Positions 8,830-18,183 of a stretch of 36,458 nucleotides of DNA are shown piece after piece. Location: contig JAVBPH010000026.1 in NCBI GenBank assembly GCA_031549725.1, forward strand, positions 1 to 36,458, read 5' to 3'. Each line of letters begins with the position of its first letter. The first letter of the stretch is position 1. The position numbers and the translations under genes were made by a program. The DNA comes from UBA937 sp031549725. GTDB lineage: Bacteria > Spirochaetota > Spirochaetia > Treponematales > Breznakiellaceae. The notes beneath the pieces are model-generated. The model was not told the DNA's origin. It did no database searches and saw only the letters and a list, made by a program, of their open reading frames with translations.

Positions 8830-9372
8830 TCATAGCTTGTCAAAATTGAACTGTACCCCAAGGAATATTGGCAGTATAAATCCGAACTCATTACGGGAAC
8901 CTTCGAAATCATCATTGATGCAAAAAGCCATGGCATAACCGGGACAAATATCCAGTACTATGGAAATAAGCGATTTGGGAAAAATACATATTCCCGCAAA
9001 TCCCGCAACGCTGAAAATGAAATCGATTTCCCGGGGAGCCTCCGAAATGTCGTAAATTCCAAAGGAAGCGGAGACACCCGCCCGCAGCCCAAGGTATCTT
9101 CCATTTAAGGAATAAAAAAATTTGTCTTTTACGGAAAAGAAGAATTGTTGCGGTCTTTCATCCTCCTCATCCCTGACCATGATACTGCCGCCGAGAAACA
9201 ATATATCGTTTTGCAGGTGTTCGTTTAATACTTCAACATTAAATCCTATACCGCAATCCCAGAAAGACGGCTTAAAGGGATTGTACTCGCCGCCGGCAAT
9301 TAAGAGGTTTTGAGAAAAACAGCAGGGTAAAACAACCACACCCAGGATGAACAAAAACGGTATTTTTTTCAT
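8830..9372 (-). CDS. Exported small beta-barrel-like protein of unknown function
   Basis: I do not recognise a family. The 180 residues begin with a signal peptide (KK, then a hydrophobic stretch to about residue 20, LPCCFSQ). The rest has alternating hydrophobic strands, many aromatic residues and glycines, and ends in VQFNFDKL, which resembles a small outer-membrane barrel. The cysteines in PCCFSQ do not fit a clean lipobox. The gene lies 23 bases after tssM and 13 before the STAS pair, so it joins the secretion and signalling halves of the run. It could be an envelope accessory of the T6SS or a sensory outer-membrane protein. The start is supported by AGGATAAGG upstream. Confidence 0.75.
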   Translation of the reverse strand: MKKIPFLFILGVVVLPCCFSQNLLIAGGEYNPFKPSFWDCGIGFNVEVLNEHLQNDILFLGGSIMVRDEEDERPQQFFFSVKDKFFYSLNGRYLGLRAGVSASFGIYDISEAPREIDFIFSVAGFAGICIFPKSLISIVLDICPGYAMAFCINDDFEGSRNEFGFILPIFLGVQFNFDKL

Positions 9373-9395
9373 GACCTTATCCTATTCATACCGGC

Positions 9396-12300
9396 CTACC
9401 GCCTTTCCGTTATCATGTTGTCGGCGATCATGAGATCCGGCCAAGTTCCCGATGTATACCATGCCGAGGGTCCGGCGATCTCCGTATTGAATTCAACTTC
9501 AACAAAGTAAACATACTGTCCTGATTCATCCTCCAAATAGAGGGGAATATAACTGTTACCCGCATCATCCGCTATGCGGTCCCGGCGCAGATACAGGTCA
9601 AATATTGCCCATTGATTGCTGACGGTAATGACCGAACCGGGCATGCTGTCCCGGGAGGCTTTATAGAATTTGAAGACCAGCACTCCATCTTCGGGCTTAC
9701 CCTGCAATAGTGTCAGTTTTTCATTCGAATAGGTACTGTTCGTCCTGGGGCTGGCGTCCGCGGTTGATACCGAAACGTATCTAAACCGGTCTATCGCCAG
9801 GAGACGTCCCCCGGTGGGGAGTCTTCTCTGGATCTCCACCGGAACCTGATTAAGCTTCCAGGCAAGGGGCTTTTCCGAACTCACCGCAGCGCCAAGGAAC
9901 TGATAAATCGTTTTTGCCCAGTTCCGGGCTGCGGACCCGCTGAACAGACTATGGTGCAGCGCGGCGGCAACCGGATCAACAGGATCTTCTTTCTTCCGCT
10001 CAGGGAGTCCGGCACCCATGGCCTCAAAGAGGTAGGCCGCTTCCTGTACTGCAGCCAGGGAAAGGGCCTGCGAACGGGGAATATCCCCGCACAACGGATA
10101 GGATTTATACCGGCCGGCATTTTCAATCAGCCGGGCCATATACACATTGTCCGCGTAGCGTGCCAGAACGGAAACCCCGTCTATGACAAAACTGTTCCAC
10201 CATCCGATGCCTATAGTGCCGGTTTCTCCAGTGTAAACGGTAAGGTAGGAATTTTTCAGATCATCTTCGGAAAGCCCCCGGAGATATGTATAGGCTGCAA
10301 GCGGGTCCGGCGGAAGTTTTGCCCACGCGGAGAACATCCTCTCAGCATCCGCGCTGAAGAACTGGTTCAACAGACCGAGCGAATCACCCAGGGATGCGGT
10401 ATACCGGTTCTTTACGGCAAGAAGGGATTCGTTTAACAGGGAATTGTCAATCTGATTCACCGCCTCAAGGGACTTCACATAAATAGAAAGCAGCACCGAA
10501 TTAATCTGGAAGGATTTATATTCCGATGCCCGGCCCATAAACCGTTCCCAGGTACCGGCGGAGACGTAGACATGATCCGGGTAATTCCCCCAATAGGAGA
10601 TAAAGTTTGCCAGGTAATCCATAAACGGCTGGGGCTGATAGATCCGCCGGTCCGCATTCCGCAGGAAAAGTGGCAGTTCTTTAACGTCCTCTCCGGGATT
10701 AAAGAGGGCGGCAAAGGAGGCGATATTATCGAGGATCAATCTGACCTCGTTCGGATCATACCCCCGGTTGTAGTAAAAACCGCCAAACAGATTCTCTATG
10801 GTATTGCCGGAAAAAGAAAACAACTGGGGAGTATGCGACCGGGATTCAATAACCGCGGCAATGTTCCCCTCAAAGGTATTCAGGAATGAAAGGGAGGTGG
10901 TAAAAATAGTATACTGGTTATAATAGGCCTGCGCCAGCATCATGACCCGGGCGTTGGCAATCAGCCCGGACAGTTTCTCGTTCTCCGCAAAGGGTTTTAC
11001 AAACGCTTCAAAGGCATCCATTGCCTTCTTGATATCCCCCTGGCCCTGCTGCCAGCCGGCTGTAAAATTGACATATTGGGCAGTATCCCGGGGAAGAACC
11101 GGTATATTGGAAGCCAGGGCAAGGATCTTTTCCACAGTCATGAAGAAGGAGGGAGAATCAGACTTTTCATCCACTTTTTGCGACAGGAATTCGTTGCTTT
11201 GCAGAACCCGGACACGGACTCGCAGTTCGTCCATTTCCTTATCCAAGCTGCTGCCAAAGCTATTTTGCTCCGCAATAATGTGTCCCATAATCCCGGTTCC
11301 GTTGCTGCCTGCTTCCCGCTTGAGGAATTCCATGTCCGCATTAAAAAGACGGGTGTATTCCTTTACTGCGTAGCTTATGACCAGATCATTAAAAAGGTAG
11401 TTATTGATAAGGTTATTCCCGAAGGCGTCCGGGACGGACCGCTGTGAAGCGGCCGGGGAAAGGCTTACCTGGGACAGACCGCTTTCAAAGGCAAGGGGAA
11501 TATGGGCTGCCCGCAGGAGCATCCGTACCTCTTCAAAGACCGCCCTGCCCTGGGCAGCCAGTTCTTCTTGCCTGTCCGTAAGCCGCCGCCACTCATGAAC
11601 CGCGTTTTCAACTTCCCCAAAGGAGGAAACCGCGTTTATTTCAGCAAGGGCAACCGTAATATCCGAGTAATTGGCGGCAATTTCTTCAGAAATGACAACC
11701 AGGCTTCTCATCTTGCCATAGATTGAATCCGGATATGCCGCGCCCCGCTTCCATGCGGAAAGTACCGTATCCAGTGCAGCCTGTTTTGCTATCCGGTAGT
11801 CGTCGGAATAGATATAGTCAATATCCATCTGGGGGGTATAAGCCTGATCGTACCGGGGAATATAGTTGTTCAATAGAACAAGGGTATCCTTCGATATTTC
11901 CGGCATCAGGTAGCCGATCATGGAATCAAGCTTAAACTCAGGGCGGGTAAAGTATTTATAAAAATCAACACCCTGTATGCTGTCAAGGGAGACGAATGAG
12001 GTAATGACTCCCCTGGTTTTGGCGTCCAGAACCTGGGTATCCACCCCTTCAATTAGTTTGACCCCGACATTTTTAATAACCGGAATTCTGACCATAGACT
12101 TGTGGACCTGATTGGCGATAAACGCCTTTTGCCTTCCGCCTATGTTCCGGCTAAACCGAAAGACCAGCCCCTCGGAAAGTTTAAACCCCAGGGGAGTGGG
12201 TATAGTCTGATCCCGGTAAGCCAGGGTGCTGTAATAAAACTGCAGCCGGGAGGAGATAGCCTCCCCTTCCACGGGTTCGCTGTCCAGGGTAAAACCGCGG

Positions 12301-13907
12301 CCATCATCGGCTTTTACCAGGGGTGAACGGAATGGGGTTCCCTTCTGTAGGATGGTGTCCAGCCATTCATAATAGGACTCTGCCTGCAACAGGGACTGCC
12401 GCAAAGCATCGGACCTGAACAAAGCGGTGTATAGCCAAAGACAGCCCAGGCACAGCAAAAGGGCGCAGAGCATATAATGGGGAATATGGCGGCGTATTGC
12501 CTCCCGCCGGACAAATTCCGCCCGGGGTGACGGAACAAATATCCGTTTGTGAAGCATGTCCCGGATAAAAAAGCCCTGCAGAAGCCCCGCCCGCTGCAGG
12601 TAGGGAGTAAGGAGGGTTCTCGCGGCGTTCACCGCTACCAGCGCGGTGGAGAGGCTGCCCGCTTCAATCGGCGTACCCGCAGCCTTTACCGGCATGGGTC
12701 TGACCGACGGAATGAGTACATCATCGGTGTTTCTTTCCGCCAGGGCGGCGATGCCGGGACTGAAGGAGAAGCCATTGTCCTTGGCCGAAGTAAAATAAAC
12801 ACCCTCAAAACAAGTATCCGTTGTACCGTGGAAATTGTGTTCCCCAAAAAGTATATCCAGATAGATAGTGAGGTTGGGCCACAGTTCGTCGAAATTATCC
12901 GGGAAATACCATACCTTTCCTGCGGTGTCCATGCGGCTTTCCGGAACTCCCTCTTCGCCGATACCTTCAGGAAAGACCAGCTGTTTCGCGCCGGACCGCA
13001 GCCTTTCGTAGACGGTTTCCCGGAAGCGGTCAAGGGCTTCTTTCCTAAATATATTTGACTCGCTTTCAAAGCCCAGGATCTGATGACGGATATCACCGGA
13101 AAAGGACTTCGTATATTCCCGGAAGCCGCTCACCATATCAAGTTTGGTAACCACCACGTAACAGGGCAGCCGCATTCCGCTCCGCCGCAGGAGTTTTCCC
13201 AATTCATTGGCCATGAGGATCGCTTTTTTTGATGAAAGGTTATCATCATCCGCCAGAAGCGCGTCCGCGGGAATGGTTATAATAATACCGTCCAGGATTT
13301 TACGCCGGCGTTTGCGGCAGATCTGCCGGACAATATAATCCCATTCCGCGCTTGAACCGTCCAGCCACCGGTCAAAAAAAACCTTCCCGCTGATGTCGTA
13401 TAAAACCGCCTTGGCTCCAATCCAGAGACGCACCGGGAGGCTGTTCCCGGGGTCACCTTCGGGATTGTTTTCTTCAGCCGAGGAAATCAATTCCAGTTCA
13501 CTTGCCCCAAGCAGGGAGGACTTTCCCGACAAGGGCTCTCCGAGAACTGCTAACCAGGGAACTGTGTAGATATTCTGAATATTCTTGTCTGCCTGGAAAA
13601 ACCCCTGTTTGAGGAGTTCGTTAATCCGTACAATGTTATCCGACAGTTCCTGCTTTGCCTTGTTGTGTTCATCCCCACCCTTGACCAGTTGGGCCAGATG
13701 CCGCCAGGTAAGCAAATCCTTCATTATGTCCCTGGTTTCTTTTTTCTTGATGCTTTTACGCCTGAGCTTTCTGACAATGGGCAAAACGATCAAAAAAACC
13801 GCCAACAGAATTACCAGAAGAATAATGATCGGCCCATAGGGGCTGTTGGTCAGAAAATTAATCGCCGGAGCGAACATATTACTCAGGGGGAAAAACGATT
13901 CTGGCAT
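9396..13907 (-). CDS. tssM: T6SS inner-membrane protein TssM (IcmF family)
   Basis: TssM forms the inner-membrane and periplasmic channel with TssL and TssJ. The 1503 residues show a membrane segment at about 25-47, a cytoplasmic NTPase-like domain with the Walker A motif GEPLSGKSS (123-131) and a TKLD guanine-binding-like motif, a second membrane segment near residues 470-490 (HYMLCALLLCLGCLWLYTALF region), and a very long periplasmic part. It is clearly longer than the usual 1100-1300 residues. Only one N-terminal membrane segment is evident, where the family usually has a hairpin of two. Its start shares one base with the tssL stop (TAATG). It ends the core T6SS block. Confidence 0.94.
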   Translation of the reverse strand: MPESFFPLSNMFAPAINFLTNSPYGPIIILLVILLAVFLIVLPIVRKLRRKSIKKKETRDIMKDLLTWRHLAQLVKGGDEHNKAKQELSDNIVRINELLKQGFFQADKNIQNIYTVPWLAVLGEPLSGKSSLLGASELELISSAEENNPEGDPGNSLPVRLWIGAKAVLYDISGKVFFDRWLDGSSAEWDYIVRQICRKRRRKILDGIIITIPADALLADDDNLSSKKAILMANELGKLLRRSGMRLPCYVVVTKLDMVSGFREYTKSFSGDIRHQILGFESESNIFRKEALDRFRETVYERLRSGAKQLVFPEGIGEEGVPESRMDTAGKVWYFPDNFDELWPNLTIYLDILFGEHNFHGTTDTCFEGVYFTSAKDNGFSFSPGIAALAERNTDDVLIPSVRPMPVKAAGTPIEAGSLSTALVAVNAARTLLTPYLQRAGLLQGFFIRDMLHKRIFVPSPRAEFVRREAIRRHIPHYMLCALLLCLGCLWLYTALFRSDALRQSLLQAESYYEWLDTILQKGTPFRSPLVKADDGRGFTLDSEPVEGEAISSRLQFYYSTLAYRDQTIPTPLGFKLSEGLVFRFSRNIGGRQKAFIANQVHKSMVRIPVIKNVGVKLIEGVDTQVLDAKTRGVITSFVSLDSIQGVDFYKYFTRPEFKLDSMIGYLMPEISKDTLVLLNNYIPRYDQAYTPQMDIDYIYSDDYRIAKQAALDTVLSAWKRGAAYPDSIYGKMRSLVVISEEIAANYSDITVALAEINAVSSFGEVENAVHEWRRLTDRQEELAAQGRAVFEEVRMLLRAAHIPLAFESGLSQVSLSPAASQRSVPDAFGNNLINNYLFNDLVISYAVKEYTRLFNADMEFLKREAGSNGTGIMGHIIAEQNSFGSSLDKEMDELRVRVRVLQSNEFLSQKVDEKSDSPSFFMTVEKILALASNIPVLPRDTAQYVNFTAGWQQGQGDIKKAMDAFEAFVKPFAENEKLSGLIANARVMMLAQAYYNQYTIFTTSLSFLNTFEGNIAAVIESRSHTPQLFSFSGNTIENLFGGFYYNRGYDPNEVRLILDNIASFAALFNPGEDVKELPLFLRNADRRIYQPQPFMDYLANFISYWGNYPDHVYVSAGTWERFMGRASEYKSFQINSVLLSIYVKSLEAVNQIDNSLLNESLLAVKNRYTASLGDSLGLLNQFFSADAERMFSAWAKLPPDPLAAYTYLRGLSEDDLKNSYLTVYTGETGTIGIGWWNSFVIDGVSVLARYADNVYMARLIENAGRYKSYPLCGDIPRSQALSLAAVQEAAYLFEAMGAGLPERKKEDPVDPVAAALHHSLFSGSAARNWAKTIYQFLGAAVSSEKPLAWKLNQVPVEIQRRLPTGGRLLAIDRFRYVSVSTADASPRTNSTYSNEKLTLLQGKPEDGVLVFKFYKASRDSMPGSVITVSNQWAIFDLYLRRDRIADDAGNSYIPLYLEDESGQYVYFVEVEFNTEIAGPSAWYTSGTWPDLMIADNMITERR

Positions 13908-14617
13908 TATTTATTTCCTTCATATACGGCAACGGATCCCGGCCGGGGAACCGAATCATCCGCTGTTCTTTTAAGGATTTCGCGGTAATTCTCCGTCCCG
14001 TTGATGTAGGTAACCAGATTGATGATGAAACAAATTGCCATAAAAACAGCGCCTGCAATCAGGGCGGTACGAACAGTAAACCTGTTCCGCCGCTTAAGGG
14101 CGCGCTTCTTTGGAGGAAGTACCGCAATGGGCTCGGAGTAGACATCAAAATCTATTGCGATCTTCTCCATGCAAAGCTGCATGCACTGTTCTATATAATT
14201 CCGGTTAAAACGGTATGCACCGTCGAACCCCAGGCCCAGCATGATGTAAAAAAGCACCACAGAATTCTGAAACTCCGGATACTTCAATGTTTCGGAAAGG
14301 AGATCAAAGAATTTTTCATCCCCCGAAAGTTCGTTATAATTCCTGGAAAGTTCCGTCCACTCCTGCCGGAAGGGAAAACGGCCTTCCTTGACTAGGTAAT
14401 CGATGAAGAACACCAGAGGCTTCTCTATCCATGCATATTCCTGGGCAAGCTGGGGGTTCCGCCCGGCGTTCCTCTTAGCTTCCGCCAGGCACTTTGTAAT
14501 ATCCCTCCGGAATTTTTCCTTTTCAACGTAATTAGTAATACAGCTAAGCTGCCAGTATTTACAGATACACAGGAAAACCGGGTTACAGATTTTTTCAAGT
14601 TCGGTTATACTGCCCAT
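13907..14617 (-). CDS. tssL: T6SS inner-membrane protein TssL (DotU/IcmH family)
   Basis: A 236-residue DotU-type protein: a cytoplasmic helical domain (about 20-165), a basic stretch (PPKKRALKRRNR), a membrane segment at about 183-205 (ALIAGAVFMAICFIINLVTYI) and a short periplasmic tail. There is no OmpA-like peptidoglycan-binding domain, so wall anchoring would need another protein. It binds TssM and the TssK baseplate component in known systems. It lies 2 bases after tssK and overlaps tssM by one base, the standard K-L-M order. Confidence 0.92.
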   Translation of the reverse strand: MGSITELEKICNPVFLCICKYWQLSCITNYVEKEKFRRDITKCLAEAKRNAGRNPQLAQEYAWIEKPLVFFIDYLVKEGRFPFRQEWTELSRNYNELSGDEKFFDLLSETLKYPEFQNSVVLFYIMLGLGFDGAYRFNRNYIEQCMQLCMEKIAIDFDVYSEPIAVLPPKKRALKRRNRFTVRTALIAGAVFMAICFIINLVTYINGTENYREILKRTADDSVPRPGSVAVYEGNK

Positions 14618-14619
14618 AG

Positions 14620-15990
14620 CTATTTACTCCCGATGGTAAGATAAAGGGACATTTCCACCGAAGGGAACAATCCCGCCACATAATCCACCACCATGCCCTG
14701 TTCATCGGTTATTTCCCGCCACACCCTTGAGGATTCCGCCAGGTCCAGCTTAAACCATTGGGTGTTGGCCAGAACCGGGAGGAACCGGGGCGGATACGGT
14801 TCTTCTGTCAGTTTAATGCCCCGGATGCGGAGCTGTTTTGACTGGGGATTAATCAGCTTGAAGGTATCCCCCTCCTCTATTGACTTGACAACCGCATCCC
14901 TGTCACCGGAAGTCTTAACGGCCAGATATGCGTTCTCGGTACGGAAAACATCCTCCTGGGTGATCGCGGTAAAAAGATAACGGCCGTCGTCGATGGGGGA
15001 GAAATCGTACCTATGGTAATCGATGCTACCCTCCTGTAATATGAAGGAACGGATATCCTTTATGATTTCAAGAAACTGGGGGGCGCTGTCATCGTGGTTG
15101 TACCGCTGGATCCCCCTGATGCTGTTAACCGGATCGTAGGCCATGAGTTCCGAAAGCAAAGAGCTGAGTTCCAGATACAGATCGAAGGGTGCTACATTGC
15201 CCGATGCCAGCATGGACGTAAGTCTGGTCTCGTAAACCCCCAGTGTCTTAAGCCGCAGCACCGTGTAAGCGTTATATCCCGAAAGGTTTTCATTCTTGAA
15301 ATTGCTGTTGATTAGTATATCCAGAGCCTTGTCCCGGCAGCGGCGGATATCTACAATCAGCCCCTGGATAACCCCCGAGAGGGGACTATCCGCGGTAAGG
15401 ACGATGTAGGGGGGGAAATATTTTTCATTAACCGTCAGGGCTATTTCAGTTTTATCATGACTTAGGACAGAAAGTTTCAATACCGGCAGGAGCTGCACGT
15501 TTTTGTTGACCTCCAGATTCGTGGTAAGCCAGGCATTCAGCCTCCGGGTTATCAGGGTTATTTCATTATCCCCGGAATTTTCATCCCGAACCCGCTTTTT
15601 CTGGGGGATCATGCGCCGGGTTTTTATTCCCTCGGTGTCTTCCACTAGGTTTGCCTCGAATTCCGACCAAAGAGGAAGGGCAATATAAACGGTAATTTCA
15701 TTGACATTCTGCTCCAGGGCATCCCTGAGATCCAGGGCTTCCACAAGGCAGTTGCCGGGCATGGATAGGGGGGTTCCGTCCCCCATGACCGCGGAAAACC
15801 GCTTCACCACCACCCGGGCCCCGGCCAGGGCGTCGTTATCAATCTCAAATTCTATGAGCCCCCAAGGGTAGGCACAGGAGAAGAAACAACTATTTTTCAG
15901 GGTTTCCGTATTTTGACGCTGGAAATACTGAAAATGATGGGGCTGCAGAAACTGCCCGTCGTTCCAGTGCAATAATTCCTCAAAACGCAT
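14620..15990 (-). CDS. tssK: T6SS baseplate adaptor TssK
   Basis: TssK is a trimeric adaptor linking the baseplate to TssL/TssM. The 456 residues have the signature N-terminus LHWNDGQFLQPHHFQYFQRQ, close to the family pattern W-x-G-x-L-x-P-x-H-F-Q, and the usual length. The start is supported by AAGGAGCGGTAC directly before ATG. It follows tssJ by 12 bases and precedes tssL by 2. Confidence 0.96.
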   Translation of the reverse strand: MRFEELLHWNDGQFLQPHHFQYFQRQNTETLKNSCFFSCAYPWGLIEFEIDNDALAGARVVVKRFSAVMGDGTPLSMPGNCLVEALDLRDALEQNVNEITVYIALPLWSEFEANLVEDTEGIKTRRMIPQKKRVRDENSGDNEITLITRRLNAWLTTNLEVNKNVQLLPVLKLSVLSHDKTEIALTVNEKYFPPYIVLTADSPLSGVIQGLIVDIRRCRDKALDILINSNFKNENLSGYNAYTVLRLKTLGVYETRLTSMLASGNVAPFDLYLELSSLLSELMAYDPVNSIRGIQRYNHDDSAPQFLEIIKDIRSFILQEGSIDYHRYDFSPIDDGRYLFTAITQEDVFRTENAYLAVKTSGDRDAVVKSIEEGDTFKLINPQSKQLRIRGIKLTEEPYPPRFLPVLANTQWFKLDLAESSRVWREITDEQGMVVDYVAGLFPSVEMSLYLTIGSK

Positions 15991-16002
15991 GTACCGCTCC
16001 TT

Positions 16003-16548
16003 TTACCGGGGTTCAACCCATTGATCATATGCCTGTACGTTTTCCGTTGGCGACTCTGTTTGGGGTCTTGAAATCCGTACAACTTTTTTAGGTTCCACCA
16101 GGACATACAGAGTCCTGGCGAAAACATAACTGTTTTTCATTTTGACAACCAGCAACCTGGGATCCGCTTCGGGACTCATGGAGGAATCATAGGGCAGGCT
16201 GGCGATTACAAGGATGGTATCGGGCTTTTTGAGCCGCCAATCCTTCCATATCTGGGCCCTGGAGGGTAGCACAAAACGCGCTGCGTCTTCCCGGGAAAAA
16301 AAACAGATCTGGCTCTGAAGCCGTTCCCGGAATCCGCTGTCAGGGGCGAAGTATTTTTCCACCCCCACCTGTTTTACCTCGTTGACCTCGTCTTCGGTTA
16401 CCGCCACTATGTCCACTTCAAGGGTGGGATATTCGGTAAAATATTCCTGCAGGCCGGGTGAGAATTCTACCACCACCTTGTACTGGCTGACACAGCCGGC
16501 ACAGAGAAAACCCGCCCCGAGTAATACCAAAGGCCGCCAAAACTTCAT
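16003..16548 (-). CDS. tssJ: T6SS outer-membrane lipoprotein TssJ
   Basis: The 181-residue protein starts MKFWRPLVLLGAGFLCAGC, a signal peptide with a lipobox LCAGC that would be cut and lipidated at Cys. The mature part is TssJ-like in size and beta-rich (YKVVVEFSP, TILVIASLPYD, TLYVLVEPKKVVRI). An upstream start (base 16572) is possible, but the chosen start overlaps the preceding stop as ATGA and has AAAGGGGAT before it. TssJ anchors the periplasmic part of TssM to the outer membrane, so the host must be a diderm. Similarity to known TssJ is weak; position between the accessory genes and tssK is strong support. Confidence 0.86.
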   Translation of the reverse strand: MKFWRPLVLLGAGFLCAGCVSQYKVVVEFSPGLQEYFTEYPTLEVDIVAVTEDEVNEVKQVGVEKYFAPDSGFRERLQSQICFFSREDAARFVLPSRAQIWKDWRLKKPDTILVIASLPYDSSMSPEADPRLLVVKMKNSYVFARTLYVLVEPKKVVRISRPQTESPTENVQAYDQWVEPR

Positions 16549-17780
16549 ACCACATCCCCTTTCGGTTTCCATCGCTTGTAGGAAGGCCCGGCGGGTGTAT
16601 CCCCGGCGGTTGATTCCGCCGGCCCCGGTATTGGCGGCTCCGGCAGGGCTTCGTTCTCAACTGAGGCAGGAGCAGCGTTGGCCGTGACCCCGGACTGCCC
16701 CGGATTCCCCAGGGGAATTTCCTCATGGGGCATCACCCTTCCCGCCAGGGAAGAATCCCAGTTGTCCTTACCGGTAAGCACATCCACCCCCAGGTTAAAG
16801 TACAACTCGTAGCGTTCCTTAAGTTTACGGGTCCCCCCCTGGTGCAGGGCGCAGAGCAGCAGGGTCTGGGAAAGACCGTTAGCCGCAAGACCCGGCGGGG
16901 TGGGAACTGTCTGCTCCCCCAGGGGCATCAGGTTGCCATAAGCCCAGAACGCGCTGAGGGAAAGCAGACCCGCGGGCGTATCAGGGCACGTATTTCCCAC
17001 ATCTAGGCATTTCTGGCTGTTCTCCGCGTCCGGGGCGGCCACCCAGCGGTATACTGCGGCAAGGGCATTGTCCCGGAGCATTTTCTCGTGGGCCGGAACC
17101 TTCGGGGGAATGACGGACTTAATGGTTTCCACGGTTTCCTTCTGCATGGCTGCAAGCTGGGCTTTGAGTTTTGCGGCTTCAACGAAGATGGGGGAATTGG
17201 GGTCGATTTCATAAGGTCGTTGATTCATCTTTCCAACGATTTGTTTTATAAGATCCATCGGATGAATTCCCTGGGCTTTTTCGAATTCCTGAAAGGCTAT
17301 TTCCCGGGCATCCTCAAAAAGCTTCATTGTTTCAGGATCAACCATTGCCCGCATACGCTGATATTCCGCCTGCATATGCGCCAGCCCCGCATCAATATTT
17401 GCCTGGACCTCGGGGTCCGGTTCGGGCGGCTTGATCTTGGCAAAGTCCGGTACTTCCACCTCAAGATTAGCACCAATGTCGGCAATGTCCCGTTCCTCCA
17501 CGGGGTTTACCGCAAGCTCTTCCGCCAGAGAAAGAGCGCAGCGGTAACCCCACCATACCGCTGCCCGGCGGTGGGCTATATAGGCCATCAATTCACAGGC
17601 GCATTTAAAACGCCCAAGACCGGCAAATTTAAAAACCATTTCCTCAACACCGGACATACCAACAAAATATTCCACCAAGTCGGGCCGTATTTTGTAGCCT
17701 TCTTTTTCTACCACATCGTTAAGACCGGTATACCTGAGCAATACGAGATGTTTATTCATCCAGTCCAGTTTATCCGCCAT
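16545..17780 (-). CDS. T6SS-associated protein, DUF6931-like
   Basis: The 411 residues contain no signal peptide or membrane segment. The central and C-terminal part (about 240-330) reads AVYRWVAAPDAENSQ, TPAGLLSLSAFWAYGNLMPL and TVPTPPGLAANGLSQTLLLCALHQG, which resembles the DUF6931 pattern (helical, with FWSGGS-like and PPPP-like parts) found near secretion-system genes; this is recalled, not searched. The N-terminal part (about 1-110) is helical and may be a separate domain. The C-terminal 50 residues are Pro/Ala/Glu-rich and disordered. It lies between the heptad-repeat protein and tssJ and overlaps tssJ by ATGA. An adaptor or chaperone for the spike-linked genes is a reasonable guess, not shown. 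Confidence 0.7.
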   Translation of the reverse strand: MADKLDWMNKHLVLLRYTGLNDVVEKEGYKIRPDLVEYFVGMSGVEEMVFKFAGLGRFKCACELMAYIAHRRAAVWWGYRCALSLAEELAVNPVEERDIADIGANLEVEVPDFAKIKPPEPDPEVQANIDAGLAHMQAEYQRMRAMVDPETMKLFEDAREIAFQEFEKAQGIHPMDLIKQIVGKMNQRPYEIDPNSPIFVEAAKLKAQLAAMQKETVETIKSVIPPKVPAHEKMLRDNALAAVYRWVAAPDAENSQKCLDVGNTCPDTPAGLLSLSAFWAYGNLMPLGEQTVPTPPGLAANGLSQTLLLCALHQGGTRKLKERYELYFNLGVDVLTGKDNWDSSLAGRVMPHEEIPLGNPGQSGVTANAAPASVENEALPEPPIPGPAESTAGDTPAGPSYKRWKPKGDVV

Positions 17781-17789
17781 ATTAATTCC

Positions 17790-18182
17790 TTATGTCATTT
17801 TAAGGGCTTTAGTCTCTATATCCGCGGCCCCGGCCTTGGTACGGGCCGCGGTGGCGCCGCCGTCCAGGGCGGTAGCCTCGCCGTTGGATGCTGCCGCGTC
17901 GGTACGCATGGCAGAAAGGTCCCCGTCTTTGGCGGTAACCTCGTCTTTCGCCAGGGAAGCGTCCGTATCCTTGGCGGTTGTTTCCACCCTGCTGATGTTT
18001 ACCTCATCCTTGGTTGGATGCATTTCCTTATCGCCGGTAATAGTACTCGATTTGTAGTTAGTTACCAGAAGTTTTGTAATAATAGCGGCAGCGGCGGCAA
18101 CAAGCCCGGTTGCAACCACACCGGTAACCAAGGGCTTTACCGCATCCTTAATGGCTTCTTCGGTTTTCTTTGTCATCTTCAT
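17790..18182 (-). CDS. Membrane-anchored heptad-repeat protein next to the spike genes
   Basis: I recognise no family. From the start chosen (MKMTKKTEE, with TTGGAG nine bases upstream) the protein has 130 residues. A hydrophobic Ala/Val-rich segment at about 18-41 could cross a membrane. From residue 52 to 128 it consists of eleven successive seven-residue units without gaps, for example VETTAKD, DEVTAKD and GEATALD, with consensus x-(E/D)-(A/V/L)-(T/S)-A-x-(D/K/R). Alternating small hydrophobic residues suggest a beta-roll or solenoid, or less likely a coiled coil. The start lies one base after the gp5-like gene's stop, and the DUF6931-like gene follows 9 bases later. A spike-associated fibre, effector partner or immunity-type protein are all possible. 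A longer start at 18218 is open but has a poorer ribosome site. Confidence 0.78.
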   Translation of the reverse strand: MKMTKKTEEAIKDAVKPLVTGVVATGLVAAAAAIITKLLVTNYKSSTITGDKEMHPTKDEVNISRVETTAKDTDASLAKDEVTAKDGDLSAMRTDAAASNGEATALDGGATAARTKAGAADIETKALKMT

Positions 18183-18183
18183 A

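Noticed and set aside
8817..8936. N-terminal 40-residue extension of the second STAS protein
   Set aside because: It lies inside the end of the exported-protein gene; GGAGG seven bases before base 8816 decides the shorter start.
17799..18029. CRISPR or DNA-level tandem repeat in the heptad region
   Set aside because: The 21-base units are not conserved as DNA; only the protein pattern repeats.
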